64,000 nt of DNA. Source: Cellulomonas taurus (lineage in GTDB: Bacteria; Actinomycetota; Actinomycetes; Actinomycetales; Cellulomonadaceae). This document shows positions 15,370 to 24,006 of the stretch, piece by piece; positions within the stretch are counted from its first letter, which is position 1; each line of letters begins with the position of its first letter. The notes beneath the pieces were generated by a model that did no database searches, was not told the origin of the DNA, and saw nothing but the letters and a program-made list of their open reading frames with translations. The position numbers and the translations under genes are program-made. Where the stretch lies: contig NZ_CP051884.1 in the NCBI RefSeq assembly GCF_012931845.1, positions 1,364,001 to 1,428,000 on the forward strand. The letters run 5' to 3'.

Positions 15370-16794
15370 TTACACGTCGTAGTACAGCTCGAACTCGTGC
15401 GGGTGCGGACGCAGCCGGATCGGGTCGATCTCGGCGGAGCGCTTGTAGTCGATCCAGGTGCGGATCAGGTCCGGGGTGAACACGTTGCCCGCGGTGAGGT
15501 AGTCGTGGTCCGCCTCCAGGGCGTCCAGCACCTCGGACAGCGAGCCCGGCACCTGCTGGATCTGTGCGTGCTCCTCGGGGGGCAGCTCGTACAGATCCTT
15601 GTCGACCGGCTCCGGCGGCTCGATCCGGTTCTGGATGCCGTCCAGGCCGGCCATCAGCATGGCGGCGAAGCCCAGGTACGGGTTCCCCGACGGGTCCGGC
15701 ACGCGGAACTCGATGCGCTTGGCCTTGGGGTTGGAGCCGGTGACCGGGATCCGGATGCACGCGGAACGGTTCCGGGCCGAGTAGACCAGGTTGACCGGGG
15801 CCTCGAAGCCGGGGACCAGGCGGTGGTAGGAGTTCACCGTCGGGTTGGTGAATGCCAGCAGCGACGGGGCGTGCTTGAGCAGGCCACCGATGTACCAGCG
15901 GGCGATGTCGGACAGGCCGCCGTAGCCCTTCTCGTCGAAGAACAGCGGCTCGCCGTCCTTCCACAGCGACTGGTGCACGTGCATGCCCGAGCCGTTGTCA
16001 CCGAAGATCGGCTTCGGCATGAAGGTCGCGGTGTGACCGGCCTCGTGCGCGACGTTCTTGACGATGTACTTGAACAGCTGCACCTTGTCGGCGGACTTGG
16101 CCAGCGTGTCGAAGCGGTAGTTGATCTCCGCCTGGCCGGCGGTGCCGACCTCGTGGTGGGCGCGCTCGACCTCGAAGCCGAGCTCGTCCAGCTGCAGGGA
16201 GATGGCGTCGCGCAGGTCGGCGAAGTGGTCGACCGGTGCCACGGGGAAGTAGCCGCCCTTGTAGGGGGTCTTGTGCCCGAGGTTGCCGCCCGGCTCCTCG
16301 CGCCCGGTGTTCCAGGCGGCCTCGATCGAGTCGATCGAGTAGTAGGAGGTGTTCTGCTTGGTCTCGAACCGCACGTCGTCGAAGACGTAGAACTCGGCCT
16401 CGGGGGCGAAGAACGCGGTGTCCGCGATGCCGGTGCTGCGCAGGTAGGCCTCGGCCTTGGCAGCGACCTGGCGCGGGTCGCGGGAGTACGGCTCGTCGGT
16501 GTACGGGTCGACGACGTGGAAGTTCAGCGCCAGGGTCTTCTCGATCCGGAACGGGTCGATGAAGGCGGTGGTGACGTCCGGCACCAGCTTCATGTCCGAC
16601 TCGTTGATCGCCTGGAAGCCGCGGATCGAGGATCCGTCGAACATCTGGCCGGTGGAGAAGAAGTCCTCGTCGACCGTGGCCGCCGGGATGTTGAAGTGCT
16701 GCATCACGCCGGGCAGGTCGCAGAACCTGATGTCGACGAACTTCACGTCCTCGGACTTGATATAGGCCAGGAGTTCCTCTGGCTTGCTGAACAT
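15370..16794 (-). CDS. glnA: Glutamine synthetase type I
   Basis: 474 residues from ATG 16794, GAGGAG 6 nt upstream; the in-frame extension towards 17571 has no GlnA features. It condenses glutamate and ammonia with ATP in the cytosol as a dodecamer. Landmarks: [17 protein letters not shown] start, [15 protein letters not shown], the metal/ATP site [12 protein letters not shown], [18 protein letters not shown], and the GSI-beta adenylylation site [10 protein letters not shown] tandem GlnR-type box upstream suggests nitrogen control. The final codons are supplied by the island's att core, yet the C-terminus HEFELYYDV is intact, so the enzyme should be functional. Confidence 0.97.
   Translation of the reverse strand: MFSKPEELLAYIKSEDVKFVDIRFCDLPGVMQHFNIPAATVDEDFFSTGQMFDGSSIRGFQAINESDMKLVPDVTTAFIDPFRIEKTLALNFHVVDPYTDEPYSRDPRQVAAKAEAYLRSTGIADTAFFAPEAEFYVFDDVRFETKQNTSYYSIDSIEAAWNTGREEPGGNLGHKTPYKGGYFPVAPVDHFADLRDAISLQLDELGFEVERAHHEVGTAGQAEINYRFDTLAKSADKVQLFKYIVKNVAHEAGHTATFMPKPIFGDNGSGMHVHQSLWKDGEPLFFDEKGYGGLSDIARWYIGGLLKHAPSLLAFTNPTVNSYHRLVPGFEAPVNLVYSARNRSACIRIPVTGSNPKAKRIEFRVPDPSGNPYLGFAAMLMAGLDGIQNRIEPPEPVDKDLYELPPEEHAQIQQVPGSLSEVLDALEADHDYLTAGNVFTPDLIRTWIDYKRSAEIDPIRLRPHPHEFELYYDV
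15374..15388 (-). other. attR: island/glnA junction
   Basis: ACGTCGTAGTACAGC encodes the last residues (L-Y-Y-D-V) of the intact GlnA and matches the attL copy at 7346-7360 in 14 of 15 bases, with 11 consecutive identical. The stop codon here is TAA, against TGA at the old end, so the island supplied a new gene end. Confidence 0.75.
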
Positions 16795-16838
16795 CCGCTG
16801 CTCCTCGGGTTGGGTGGCTCGCGTGAGCGAGCGGTTCG

Positions 16839-16844
16839 AGGCTA
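16839..16844 (-). promoter_or_regulatory. glnA -10 box
   Basis: TAGCCT on the minus strand, 45 nt before the glnA ATG and 10 nt downstream of the GlnR-type box. Confidence 0.45.
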
Positions 16845-16854
16845 GGCCCGGGCA

Positions 16855-16892
16855 GTTTCCCTGCGGTGTACCGATTGTTTCGGGCGTGTTAC
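16855..16892 (-). promoter_or_regulatory. Tandem GlnR-type box upstream of glnA
   Basis: On the minus strand: GTAAC-n6-GAAAC (16877-16892), then 5 nt, then GTACA-n7-GAAAC (16855-16871). The first pair is an exact fit to the actinobacterial GlnR consensus gTnAC-n6-GaAAc; the second is a near fit. The position just upstream of the -10 box fits activation under nitrogen limitation. Confidence 0.7.
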
Positions 16893-17010
16893 GGATCGCG
16901 GGCGCATGTGTCGAGCAGGTGACATGACCAGGGCTTTCGCGCTCTGTGTCCAGATCCGAGCGTTTCGTGACCGGTGGGCGGGCCGGGCGGAAGGTCCGGT
17001 GTCGACCACT

Positions 17011-17016
17011 TACCCT
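17011..17016 (+). promoter_or_regulatory. Leaderless-type -10 box (TACCCT)
   Basis: TACCCT ends 7 nt before ATG 17024; there is no room for a ribosome site. Confidence 0.55.
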
Positions 17017-17023
17017 GGTGCGC

Positions 17024-17512
17024 ATGGTCGAACGCGAGGACGTCGGGTCGTGGCTGTCCGGGCCGCCGGTGGGCGGTGGGGCGGGTACGCCGCGGGGGAG
17101 TCGTCTGGGGCTGCCGCCGACCGGTCGCGGCTCGCTGGCCGGGATGGGGCGGCGGATCGGTGCGCTGATCGTGGACTGGCTGGCCTGCCAGGCGATCGCG
17201 ATGGCGTTCTTCGACGACAACCCGCTGGTTCCGCTGGCGATCTTCGCGGTGGAGAACATCCTTCTGGTCGGCACCATCGGTGCCACCCTCGGCCACGCGA
17301 TCTTCGGCATCCGGGTGCGCCGACTGCGTCCGCCGGCCACGCTGATCGACACCGGTGAGGCCCACGACCCCGGGCCGGACCTGCCCGCCGGTCCGCTGCG
17401 CGCCGTGGTCCGCACCGTGCTGCTGTGCCTGGTGATCCCGGCGGCGGTGTGGGACGGCGACGGCCGCGGGCTGCACGACCGTCTGGCCGGCACCGCGATC
17501 GTCCGCCGCTGA
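17024..17512 (+). CDS. RDD-family membrane protein
   Basis: 162 residues from ATG 17024, 7 nt after TACCCT, so probably a leaderless mRNA; a longer in-frame form to 16946 is not needed. After an acidic/Gly-rich N-terminus comes [20 protein letters not shown], the R-x-x-x-x-x-D motif that names RDD proteins, followed by a second helix around [25 protein letters not shown], and a last helix ending [12 protein letters not shown]. These inner-membrane proteins have no settled function. It is divergent from glnA, a neighbourhood conserved in actinobacteria. Confidence 0.85.
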   Translation: MVEREDVGSWLSGPPVGGGAGTPRGSRLGLPPTGRGSLAGMGRRIGALIVDWLACQAIAMAFFDDNPLVPLAIFAVENILLVGTIGATLGHAIFGIRVRRLRPPATLIDTGEAHDPGPDLPAGPLRAVVRTVLLCLVIPAAVWDGDGRGLHDRLAGTAIVRR

Positions 17513-17527
17513 CGGCTCAGCTCACGG

Positions 17528-17953
17528 TCAGTCCCGGCGCAGGTGCAGCAGGGGGAACGGCCGACCCTCACCGTCCAGTGGCGACCGGCCGACCTCGACG
17601 AATCCGCGCGCCACGTAGAACCGCCGCCCCGACGGATTGTCCTCGTTCACGTCGACGGTGAGCGGTCCCGGTCCCAGTGCGGCGATCAACGCGGTCCCCA
17701 CGCCGCGACCGTGCACGGCCGGGTCGACGAACAGCATCTCGATCGACCGACCGTCCGCGCCGATGAACCCCTGGATCCCCGACCCCGATTCCGCCACCAG
17801 CAGCTCGGGCACTTCCGCGAGGTACGCGGCGACCTGGGGGTCGAGCGCGTCGACGTCGGCCGGGGTGAGGAAGTCGTGGGTGGCCTCGACCGCCGCGCGC
17901 CAGAGGCGGAGCAGACGCGGGTGGTCGGCGGTGGTCGCGGTCCTGATCGGCAC
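17528..17953 (-). CDS. GNAT-family N-acetyltransferase
   Basis: 141 residues from GTG 17953 ([18 protein letters not shown]). The acetyl-CoA-binding strand-loop is visible: [20 protein letters not shown], with the R/Q-x-x-G-x-G/A pattern as HGRGVG, and a later [21 protein letters not shown] motif B. It resembles the YjaB-like small GNAT acetyltransferases. Substrate unknown. It converges on the RDD gene with a 15-bp gap and lies in line with the DUF4191 gene, from whose stop it is separated by 29 bp, so the two may be co-transcribed. Confidence 0.85.
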   Translation of the reverse strand: MPIRTATTADHPRLLRLWRAAVEATHDFLTPADVDALDPQVAAYLAEVPELLVAESGSGIQGFIGADGRSIEMLFVDPAVHGRGVGTALIAALGPGPLTVDVNEDNPSGRRFYVARGFVEVGRSPLDGEGRPFPLLHLRRD

Positions 17954-17982
17954 GGTAGTCGAGGCTGGGGGAGTAGCAGGGC

Positions 17983-18693
17983 TCAGCGGCCGCGCATGCC
18001 CTTGCGGTCCGGGCGTGCGCGCATCGGGTCGACGCCCTTGGGCACCGGCACCTTCATCGCGCCGAGGGCGGTCAGGCGCTTGAGCACCTCGCCGGTCTCC
18101 ACCTTGGTCAGGGTCGGCTTGAGGCGCTGCACCTTGCGGGCGAGGGCGGGGAGCGGGACCTGACCCTCCTCGCGGCCGACCTGGATCAGCGTGATCGGGA
18201 CGTTCGGCAGGACGCGCGCGGTGCGCTTGCGCTCGGCCTCCAGCAGCTTGTCGATCCGGTGCGCCGGGCCCTCGCCGACCAGCACCACACCGGCCCGGCC
18301 GACACCGCGGAAGACCAGGTCCTGGGTGCGAGGCGCCATCGCGACCGGCTCCTGGGTGAAGGTCCAGCCGCGCCGGATGGTGCCCAGCGCGGAGATGGCG
18401 CCGCCGGGCTGGCCCTCGATCCGCGCGTAGGCGGCGCGCTCGGCGCGTCGGGTCAGGGTGAACATCGCGCCCAGCAGGGCGAACGGGATGGACATCAGCA
18501 GCAGGTACACCGGGTGGCCGATCAGCACACCGATGACGACGCCGAGCGCGATCACACCGAAGAAGATCGCCAGGATGATCCAGGTGACGGCAGGGTCCTG
18601 CTGCCGGGTCATCTGGTAGGCCTGCCAGATCTGGTGGTACCACCGGGTCTTCTTGACCTTCGGTGCCTTCGGGGCCTTGGGTTCGCGCGCCAT
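17983..18693 (-). CDS. DUF4191 membrane protein
   Basis: 236 residues from ATG 18693, 7 nt after TAGACT on the minus strand. Lys/Pro-rich start (MAREPKAPKAPKVKKTRWY), two membrane helices at about residues 38-60 and 62-83 (TWIILAIFFGVIALGVVIGV and PVYLLLMSIPFALLGAMF), then a soluble domain with RRAERAAYARIEGQPGGA and GRAGVVLVGEG. This matches the DUF4191 family, confined to actinobacteria and usually found between glnA and lipA. Function unknown. Confidence 0.85.
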   Translation of the reverse strand: MAREPKAPKAPKVKKTRWYHQIWQAYQMTRQQDPAVTWIILAIFFGVIALGVVIGVLIGHPVYLLLMSIPFALLGAMFTLTRRAERAAYARIEGQPGGAISALGTIRRGWTFTQEPVAMAPRTQDLVFRGVGRAGVVLVGEGPAHRIDKLLEAERKRTARVLPNVPITLIQVGREEGQVPLPALARKVQRLKPTLTKVETGEVLKRLTALGAMKVPVPKGVDPMRARPDRKGMRGR

Positions 18694-18700
18694 GTCCGGG

Positions 18701-18706
18701 AGTCTA
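18701..18706 (-). promoter_or_regulatory. Leaderless-type -10 box (TAGACT)
   Basis: Minus-strand TAGACT, 7 nt before the ATG of the DUF4191 gene. Confidence 0.55.
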
Positions 18707-18813
18707 CCGACCGACGGCGACCCGGCCCGCATCGGTGATCGGGACCTGGGTCCCTGGTCCGCGGGGGTGTCGCGGCGTCAGCCTGGAGGATCGGCCGCGA
18801 AGGGGAGGACGAC

Positions 18814-19338
18814 ATGCGCATCCTGGTGACGACGGCGTCCCGGCACGGGGGCACCGCGGAGATCGGCACGGCGGTGGCGGAGACGCTGGCCGCCGCGGGG
18901 CACGTGGTGGAGCAGCTGCCGCCGGAGGACGTCGAGGCGGTGGACGGCTACGACGCCGTCGTCCTGGGCTCGGCGGTGTACGTGGGTCGGTTGGCCGCGA
19001 GCCTGCGCGACCTGGTCGAACGGCAGAGCGGTCAGCTGTCCGCCCGGCCGGTGTGGCTGTTCTGGTCCGGGCCGGTCGATCACCGGGGCCGGGTCACCGG
19101 TGAGGCGGCCACCCCGCCGGACGACGTCGACACCGTTGCCCGCCGGGTGAACGCCCGCGAGGTGGTCTGCTTCGGTGGGCGACTGCATCGCGGCGATCTC
19201 GGGCTGGCCGAGCGCGCGCTGGTCGCGTTGATCGACGCCCAGGACGGCGATCAACGCGACTTCGACGCGGTGACCGAGTGGGCGGAGTCGGTGGCGGTCA
19301 GTCTGCGGGATGAGCGACGGCGGCCAGCAACGTCTTGA
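18814..19338 (+). CDS. Flavodoxin-domain protein
   Basis: 174 residues from ATG 18814 behind GGGGAGGACGAC. The start MRILVTTASRHGGTAEIGTAV is the FMN phosphate-binding loop of flavodoxins, and YDAVVLGSAVYVGRL is the second FMN loop. It is similar in size and layout to HemG-like menaquinone-dependent protoporphyrinogen oxidases and to actinobacterial flavodoxin-domain proteins; which of the two cannot be told. Its 3' end overlaps the convergent MarR gene by 41 bp. Confidence 0.82.
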   Translation: MRILVTTASRHGGTAEIGTAVAETLAAAGHVVEQLPPEDVEAVDGYDAVVLGSAVYVGRLAASLRDLVERQSGQLSARPVWLFWSGPVDHRGRVTGEAATPPDDVDTVARRVNAREVVCFGGRLHRGDLGLAERALVALIDAQDGDQRDFDAVTEWAESVAVSLRDERRRPATS

Positions 19339-19765
19339 GGGTGCGCACCTGCTCGTCGGTCAGCCCGCGGGCGGCGATCCGGTCGGCGTTCTGCTGATCG
19401 GCTGCCAGGTGCGCGGCGGCCCGACCGGAATCGGTGATCTCCACCTGGTGCTTGCGCCGGTCGAGTCGGTGGGGCGTGCGCCGGATGTGCCCGGTGCGCT
19501 CCAGCCGGGCGAGGATCCGGCTCATGGTCTGTTCGGTGACGTCGCAGGCCACCGCCAGCTCGGCCTGGGTGTGCGGTCCGCCGAGCAGCATGATCAGCAC
19601 CGGGAAGCTCGCGTGGTTGAGCTCCCACGCCCCGAGGTGACCGTTCCACTCGCGCTCCACCCGGCGCGCGGCGGCGGACAGCAGGCGGCCCAGCGGCCAG
19701 TCGGCGGGGTCGGCGGACGCCATCTCCGACCAGCTCCGCGTCTCGTCGGCGCTGTGCTGCGTCAC
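19298..19765 (-). CDS. MarR-family transcriptional regulator
   Basis: 155 residues from GTG 19765, with GGAGGCACACCA upstream. Winged helix: FPVLIMLLGGPHTQAELAVA, then CDVTEQTMSRILARLERTGH and the wing IRRTPHRLDRRKHQVEI, as in MarR/MprA. It is divergent from the MMPL transporter gene, with 106 bp between starts, and is the likely repressor of that efflux system, responding to a small lipophilic or aromatic ligand. The C-terminus overlaps the flavodoxin gene on the other strand. Confidence 0.87.
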   Translation of the reverse strand: MTQHSADETRSWSEMASADPADWPLGRLLSAAARRVEREWNGHLGAWELNHASFPVLIMLLGGPHTQAELAVACDVTEQTMSRILARLERTGHIRRTPHRLDRRKHQVEITDSGRAAAHLAADQQNADRIAARGLTDEQVRTLKTLLAAVAHPAD

Positions 19766-19871
19766 TGGTGTGCCTCCCGTGCCCGGTGTTCCGAGAGCTG
19801 ATCTGCCCCGGTTCACGAGGTGCTCCGGGTAAATGTTGCCGGATCGAGCGGGTTCCCGCATAGTGCTCAGC

Positions 19872-22049
19872 ATGCTGAGGAATGGTGTGGTGCGGGGTCT
19901 GGCGATCCTGGTGCTGGTGGCCGGGTGGCTCGCGGTCGGTGCGTTCGGTGGGATGTCGCAGGGACAGCTGTCCCAGGTGCAGACCAACGACTCGGCGGCG
20001 TTCCTGCCGTCGTCCGCCGAATCGACCCGCGCGGCGACGGAGGCCGAGGCCTTCACCGAAGGCCAAGCGCTGCCGGTACTGGTGGTGATCACCGCCGATC
20101 GGGCCGATGCCGCGCTGCCCGCCGACGCGATCGGGACGGTGACAGCCGCCGTCGAGCAGTGGCCGGATCTGCCGCTGCCGGGTGCCGGAGCGGGTAACCC
20201 GGCCACGGTGGGTGACGTGCTGACCGCCGACCCGGTGGTGGTGCCGAGCGAGGACGGCGAGGCGCTGCTGGTGCCGCTGTCCCTGGACGCCGACCAGTCC
20301 GACACCCTCCTGGCGAATGACGAGCGGGTGACCGGCGCGGTCGTGGAAGTGCTGCGCGACGCGCTCGCCGACGACCTCGAGGGAACCTCGCTGCAGTCCT
20401 GGGTGACCGGCCCGGCCGGGTTCGTCGCCGACCTCGTGACCGCCTTCGGTGGCATCGACGGGGTGCTGCTGTTGGTCGCCCTCGGCGCGGTGCTGGTGAT
20501 CCTGGTGCTGGTCTACCGCTCGCCCTTCCTGCCCTTCCTGGTGATCATCAACGCCGTCTTCGCGCTGTGCGCCGCCGCGCTGGTGGTCTACCACCTGGCC
20601 GACGCCGGGGTGCTGACTCTGAACGGTCAGGCCCAGGGCATCCTGTCGATCCTGGTGGTCGGGGCGTCGGTCGACTACGCGCTGCTGATCGTGGCCCGCT
20701 ACCGGGAGGAGCTGCGGCTGGTCGAGTCGCCCGCCGCGGCGATGCGCCAGGCGCTGCGGGCATCCCTCGAGCCGATCAGCGCCTCCGCGGGCACCGTGAT
20801 CGCGGGGCTGCTCTGCCTGCTGCTCAGCGACCTGGCGTCCAACCGCAGCCTGGGCCCGGTCGGCGCCATCGGCATCGTGGCCGCCTACGCCGCCTCCTTC
20901 AGTCTGCTGCCGCTGATGCTGCTCATGCTGGGCAAGCGCTCGCGGGGGCTGTTCTGGCCCCGGCGCCCGGTGGTGGACAGCGACCCGACGCACAGCAGCC
21001 ACGGCCTGTGGGAGAAGCTGGCCGGGTGGGTCGGGCGGCAGGACCGCAAGGTCTGGATCGGCACCACGGTGGTGCTGCTGATCGCCGCGGCCTTCCTGCC
21101 CACCTTCCAGGCGCAGGGCACCAGCCAGTCCGACGTCTTCCGCACCCAGGTCGACTCGGTGGACGGGGAGAAGGTGCTGGCCGAGCACTTCCCCGCCGGG
21201 GCGGTCCAGCCCGCCACCGTGTTCGTGGACGCCGACGAGGCGCAGGACGTGATCGAGGCAGCACAGGGCGTCGACGGGGTGCTGTCGGCGACCCCGTACA
21301 CCGGGGCGTCCTCCTTCGGCGGCCCGCCGAGCCAGGAGGCGCAGCAGCCGCCGGTCGAGGTCGACGGCCGGGTGCGGATCGACGTCACCACCGAGGCCGG
21401 GGCCGACACCAGTGCCGGCGTGGACGCGATCGAGCGGGTGCGGACCGCTGTGCACGAGGTCGCGCCGGACGCCTTGGTCGGCGGCGCCGCCGCGGAGACC
21501 CTGGACGCGCAGGACGCCGGGACCCGCGATCTGCGGGTGATCGTGCCGGTGGTGCTGATCGTCATCCTGCTGATCCTGATGCTGCTGCTGCGCTCGGTGC
21601 TGGCCGCCGTGCTGCTGATGCTGGCCAACGTGCTGTCCTTCGCGGCGGCCCTCGGTGTCGCGGCGGTGGTGTTCAACCACGTCCTGGACTACCCGGGCGC
21701 CGATCCGGCGGTGCCGCTCTACGCGTTCACCTTCCTGATCGCCCTGGGCGTGGACTACTCGATCTTCCTGATGACCCGGGTGCGGGAGGAGAGCCTCAAG
21801 GTCGGCACGCGGGACGGTGTGCGGCACGGCCTGGCCGTCACCGGCGGTGTGATCACCTCGGCCGGGGTGGTGCTGGCGATGACCTTCGCCGCCCTCGGGG
21901 TGATCCCGCTGCTGTTCCTGGCGCAGCTGGCGTTCATCGTGGCCTTCGGGGTGCTGGTGGACACCCTGGTGGTGCGCAGCCTGCTCGTCCCGGCCCTGGT
22001 GCACGACATCGGCGACCGGGTGTGGTGGCCGTCGAAGATCGCGCGCTGA
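19872..22049 (+). CDS. MMPL-family RND transporter
   Basis: 725 residues from ATG 19872; a longer in-frame start at 19833 is weaker. One N-terminal helix (GLAILVLVAGWLAVGAFGG), a ~140-residue external domain, six helices with VVGASVDYALLIVARYREEL, a second external domain starting near residue 430 (FQAQGTSQSDVFRTQ), and a second helix block with LIALGVDYSIFLMTRVREE. The two D-Y repeats are the proton-relay positions of MmpL/RND pumps. It probably exports a lipid or hydrophobic drug. It is regulated by the divergent MarR gene by inference. Confidence 0.9.
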   Translation: MLRNGVVRGLAILVLVAGWLAVGAFGGMSQGQLSQVQTNDSAAFLPSSAESTRAATEAEAFTEGQALPVLVVITADRADAALPADAIGTVTAAVEQWPDLPLPGAGAGNPATVGDVLTADPVVVPSEDGEALLVPLSLDADQSDTLLANDERVTGAVVEVLRDALADDLEGTSLQSWVTGPAGFVADLVTAFGGIDGVLLLVALGAVLVILVLVYRSPFLPFLVIINAVFALCAAALVVYHLADAGVLTLNGQAQGILSILVVGASVDYALLIVARYREELRLVESPAAAMRQALRASLEPISASAGTVIAGLLCLLLSDLASNRSLGPVGAIGIVAAYAASFSLLPLMLLMLGKRSRGLFWPRRPVVDSDPTHSSHGLWEKLAGWVGRQDRKVWIGTTVVLLIAAAFLPTFQAQGTSQSDVFRTQVDSVDGEKVLAEHFPAGAVQPATVFVDADEAQDVIEAAQGVDGVLSATPYTGASSFGGPPSQEAQQPPVEVDGRVRIDVTTEAGADTSAGVDAIERVRTAVHEVAPDALVGGAAAETLDAQDAGTRDLRVIVPVVLIVILLILMLLLRSVLAAVLLMLANVLSFAAALGVAAVVFNHVLDYPGADPAVPLYAFTFLIALGVDYSIFLMTRVREESLKVGTRDGVRHGLAVTGGVITSAGVVLAMTFAALGVIPLLFLAQLAFIVAFGVLVDTLVVRSLLVPALVHDIGDRVWWPSKIAR

Positions 22050-22052
22050 CCG

Positions 22053-22058
22053 TAGGGT
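22053..22058 (+). promoter_or_regulatory. Leaderless-type -10 box (TAGGGT)
   Basis: TAGGGT ends 7 nt before ATG 22066. Confidence 0.55.
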
Positions 22059-22065
22059 GACCCGC

Positions 22066-23070
22066 ATGACCGGACTGCGCGCGGGAATCATCGGGTACGG
22101 GTCGGCTGGACGTGGCATCCACGGCCGGTTGCTGCGGGAGATCGGGGCGACCGTGACCCGGGTGGTCACCCGGAACCCGGCCCGGGCGACCGCCGCGCAG
22201 AAGGACTGGCCCGGGGTCGCCGTCGACACCACCGCCGAGGAGCTGCTGGCGCACGCCGACCAGCTCGACGTGGTGGTGATCGCGAGCCCGACCGGCGACC
22301 ACGTCGCGCATGTCACGGCGGCGCTCGCGGCCGGCGTACGGGTGGTGGTCGACAAGCCGTTGGCCACCACCGCCGCCGACGCGGCGCGGCTCGCCGAACT
22401 GGGCGGTGACCGGCTGACCGTGTTCCAGAACCGGCGCTGGGACCCCGAACAGCTCACTGTGCTCGCCCTGATCGCGGACGGGAAGCTCGGCGACGTGCAC
22501 CGGTTCGAGCGGCGCTGGGAGCGGTGGCGGCCGGTGCCGCAGGACCGCTGGAAGGAGAACGACCCGGAGGCGGGCGGTCTGCTGCTGGACCTCGGGGCGC
22601 ACCTGGTGGACTCGGCGATCCAGCTGTTCGGCCCGGTGGCGACGGTCAGCGCCGAGCTGCGGAACCTCACCACGCCCGCGGTCGACGACGTGTTCCTCGC
22701 CCTGCGTCACACCGGCGGCACGATCAGTCACCTGCAGGCCGGGTCGCTGGTCGGCGCTCCGGGTCCGCGCACCCGGGTGCTGGGTTCCAAGGGGGCCTAC
22801 CTGGTCACCAGCTTCGAGGGGGAGGCCAGCCCGTTCAGCGTGCTGGACGACGACGGCTCACCCTTCGAGGGGCGGCTGGTGCGCGGCGAGGAGGTCACGC
22901 CGGTGCGCCGGGCGGCCGGTGGGCACCCGGACTTCTACCGCGCGGTGACCGCCTGGGCGCTGGACGGGGCTCCGGTGCCGGTCGACCCGGCGGACGCGGT
23001 GCTCACCGCCCGGGTGCTGGACGCGGCGAAGGTCTCGGCGGCGGAGGAACGGGCTGTGCGGCTCGACTGA
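22066..23070 (+). CDS. Gfo/Idh/MocA-family oxidoreductase
   Basis: 334 residues from ATG 22066, 7 nt after TAGGGT. Rossmann start RAGIIGYGSAGRGIHGRLL, the VVDKPLATT motif (EKP equivalent, with the catalytic Lys), NRRWDPEQ, and DLGAHLVDSAIQLFG with the usual conserved Asp and His. Family members use NAD(P) to oxidise or reduce sugars or inositols. The exact substrate is unknown; the gene stands alone between MMPL and a convergent epimerase gene. Confidence 0.9.
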   Translation: MTGLRAGIIGYGSAGRGIHGRLLREIGATVTRVVTRNPARATAAQKDWPGVAVDTTAEELLAHADQLDVVVIASPTGDHVAHVTAALAAGVRVVVDKPLATTAADAARLAELGGDRLTVFQNRRWDPEQLTVLALIADGKLGDVHRFERRWERWRPVPQDRWKENDPEAGGLLLDLGAHLVDSAIQLFGPVATVSAELRNLTTPAVDDVFLALRHTGGTISHLQAGSLVGAPGPRTRVLGSKGAYLVTSFEGEASPFSVLDDDGSPFEGRLVRGEEVTPVRRAAGGHPDFYRAVTAWALDGAPVPVDPADAVLTARVLDAAKVSAAEERAVRLD

Positions 23071-23106
23071 GCGGGGTCGGGCCGCAGTGTGCCGGCCGGC
23101 CCGTCC

Positions 23107-23994
23107 TCAGGCCAGCACGGACCGCGCGGCCCCGGTGATCTCGCGGTGGCGGTGCACGAATCCGCTGGCATCCAGCTTCCGCGGCACGATCCGCTGGGAC
23201 GCCAGGATCTCGTCGGCGAACTCTCCGAGCATCAGCCGCAACGCGAAGCCCGGCACGGGCAGCACGGCAGGTCGGTGCGCCACCGTCGCCAGCGCGCGGA
23301 CGACCTCGATGCTGCGCGCCGGGTCCGCGACCAGGTTCACCGGGCCGTCGACCGGCGCGTCCATCAGGTGCCGGATCGCCCGCACCTCGTCCTCCAGGGT
23401 GATCCACGCCCAGTAGTTCCGCCCCGAACCGAGCGGGCCACCCAGACCGAGGCGGATCAGCGGCAACAACGGCTTGAGCGCGCCACCGCCGGGGCTGAGC
23501 ACGATGCCGGTCCGCAGGAAGGCCACCCGCACCCGCGGGTCGTCCACCGCCGGTCGGGCAGCGTCCTCCCACGCCCGGACCACCCCGGCCAGGAAGGTGT
23601 CGCCGCGCGGGCTGTCCTCGGTCAGCAGCTCCTCACCACGGTCGCCGTAGGCGCCGCTGGCCGACCCCTGGAGCAGCACGGGCGGGGGAGTGTCCATCCC
23701 CGCGATCGTCCGGGCCAGCAGGGCGGTCCCAGTGGTGCGGGATGACAGCACGACCTGCTTGCGGGCGGCGGTCAGCCGCTTGTCACCGACCCCGGCGCCC
23801 GCGAGGTTCACGACCACGTCGGCACCGTCGAGGATCGTCGGGTCCAGCACACCGGAATCCGGGTCCCAGCGACGCTCTTCCGGGTGGGACGGGGCGCGTC
23901 GCACCAGGCGCACCACCTCGGCGTCCTCCCCGCGCAGCAGCGCGACCAGCGCCGACCCGATCAACCCGCTCGAACCTGCGATCACGACGCGCAT
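23107..23994 (-). CDS. TIGR01777-family NAD-dependent epimerase/SDR protein
   Basis: 295 residues from ATG 23994, 6 nt after TAGGGT. MRVVIAGSSGLIGSALVALL is the nucleotide-binding loop; DVVVNLAGAGVGDKRLTAA and LLQGSASGAYGDRGEE (with S and Y) mark the active region, and the last ~60 residues (LPVPGFALRLMLGEFADEIL) match the DUF1731 tail that defines the TIGR01777/YfcH group. The members' physiological reaction is unknown. Its start region borders a GC-rich repeat-bearing spacer. Confidence 0.88.
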   Translation of the reverse strand: MRVVIAGSSGLIGSALVALLRGEDAEVVRLVRRAPSHPEERRWDPDSGVLDPTILDGADVVVNLAGAGVGDKRLTAARKQVVLSSRTTGTALLARTIAGMDTPPPVLLQGSASGAYGDRGEELLTEDSPRGDTFLAGVVRAWEDAARPAVDDPRVRVAFLRTGIVLSPGGGALKPLLPLIRLGLGGPLGSGRNYWAWITLEDEVRAIRHLMDAPVDGPVNLVADPARSIEVVRALATVAHRPAVLPVPGFALRLMLGEFADEILASQRIVPRKLDASGFVHRHREITGAARSVLA

Positions 23995-24000
23995 GCCCCG

Positions 24001-24006
24001 ACCCTA
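24001..24006 (-). promoter_or_regulatory. Leaderless-type -10 box (TAGGGT)
   Basis: Minus-strand TAGGGT, 6 nt before ATG 23994. Confidence 0.55.

Larger units (their letters stand above)
7361..15373. mobile_element. Decayed integrative element inserted in the 3' end of glnA
   Basis: An ~8.0-kb segment bounded by the glnA-tail repeats at 7346-7360 and 15374-15388. By eye it has more A/T and looser codon use than its flanks. It carries a RloC-like ATPase, a tiny repeat protein, an Abi_C-like protein, unrecognised genes, an alcohol dehydrogenase fragment, a gene with a stop and a frameshift, and next to the right edge a frameshifted excisionase-like HTH gene and a possible integrase N-terminal fragment. 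The arrangement (int/xis beside one att site) is classical for genomic islands. It is probably immobile now. Confidence 0.7.

Noticed and set aside
15335..15370. GGGTTCGAGGC on the minus strand, like a tRNA T-loop at the island edge
   Set aside because: No paired T-arm, acceptor or anticodon structure; the att core is the glnA tail, not a tRNA.
17528..18643. Long frame joining the GNAT protein to a 230-residue leader
   Set aside because: The leader is an out-of-frame shadow of the DUF4191 gene; the GNAT fold starts at GTG 17953.
19251..22673. Minus-strand ORF of 1140 codons opposite the MMPL gene
   Set aside because: Gln/Arg/His-rich antisense reading of high-GC DNA; the MMPL protein on the plus strand is clearly the real gene.
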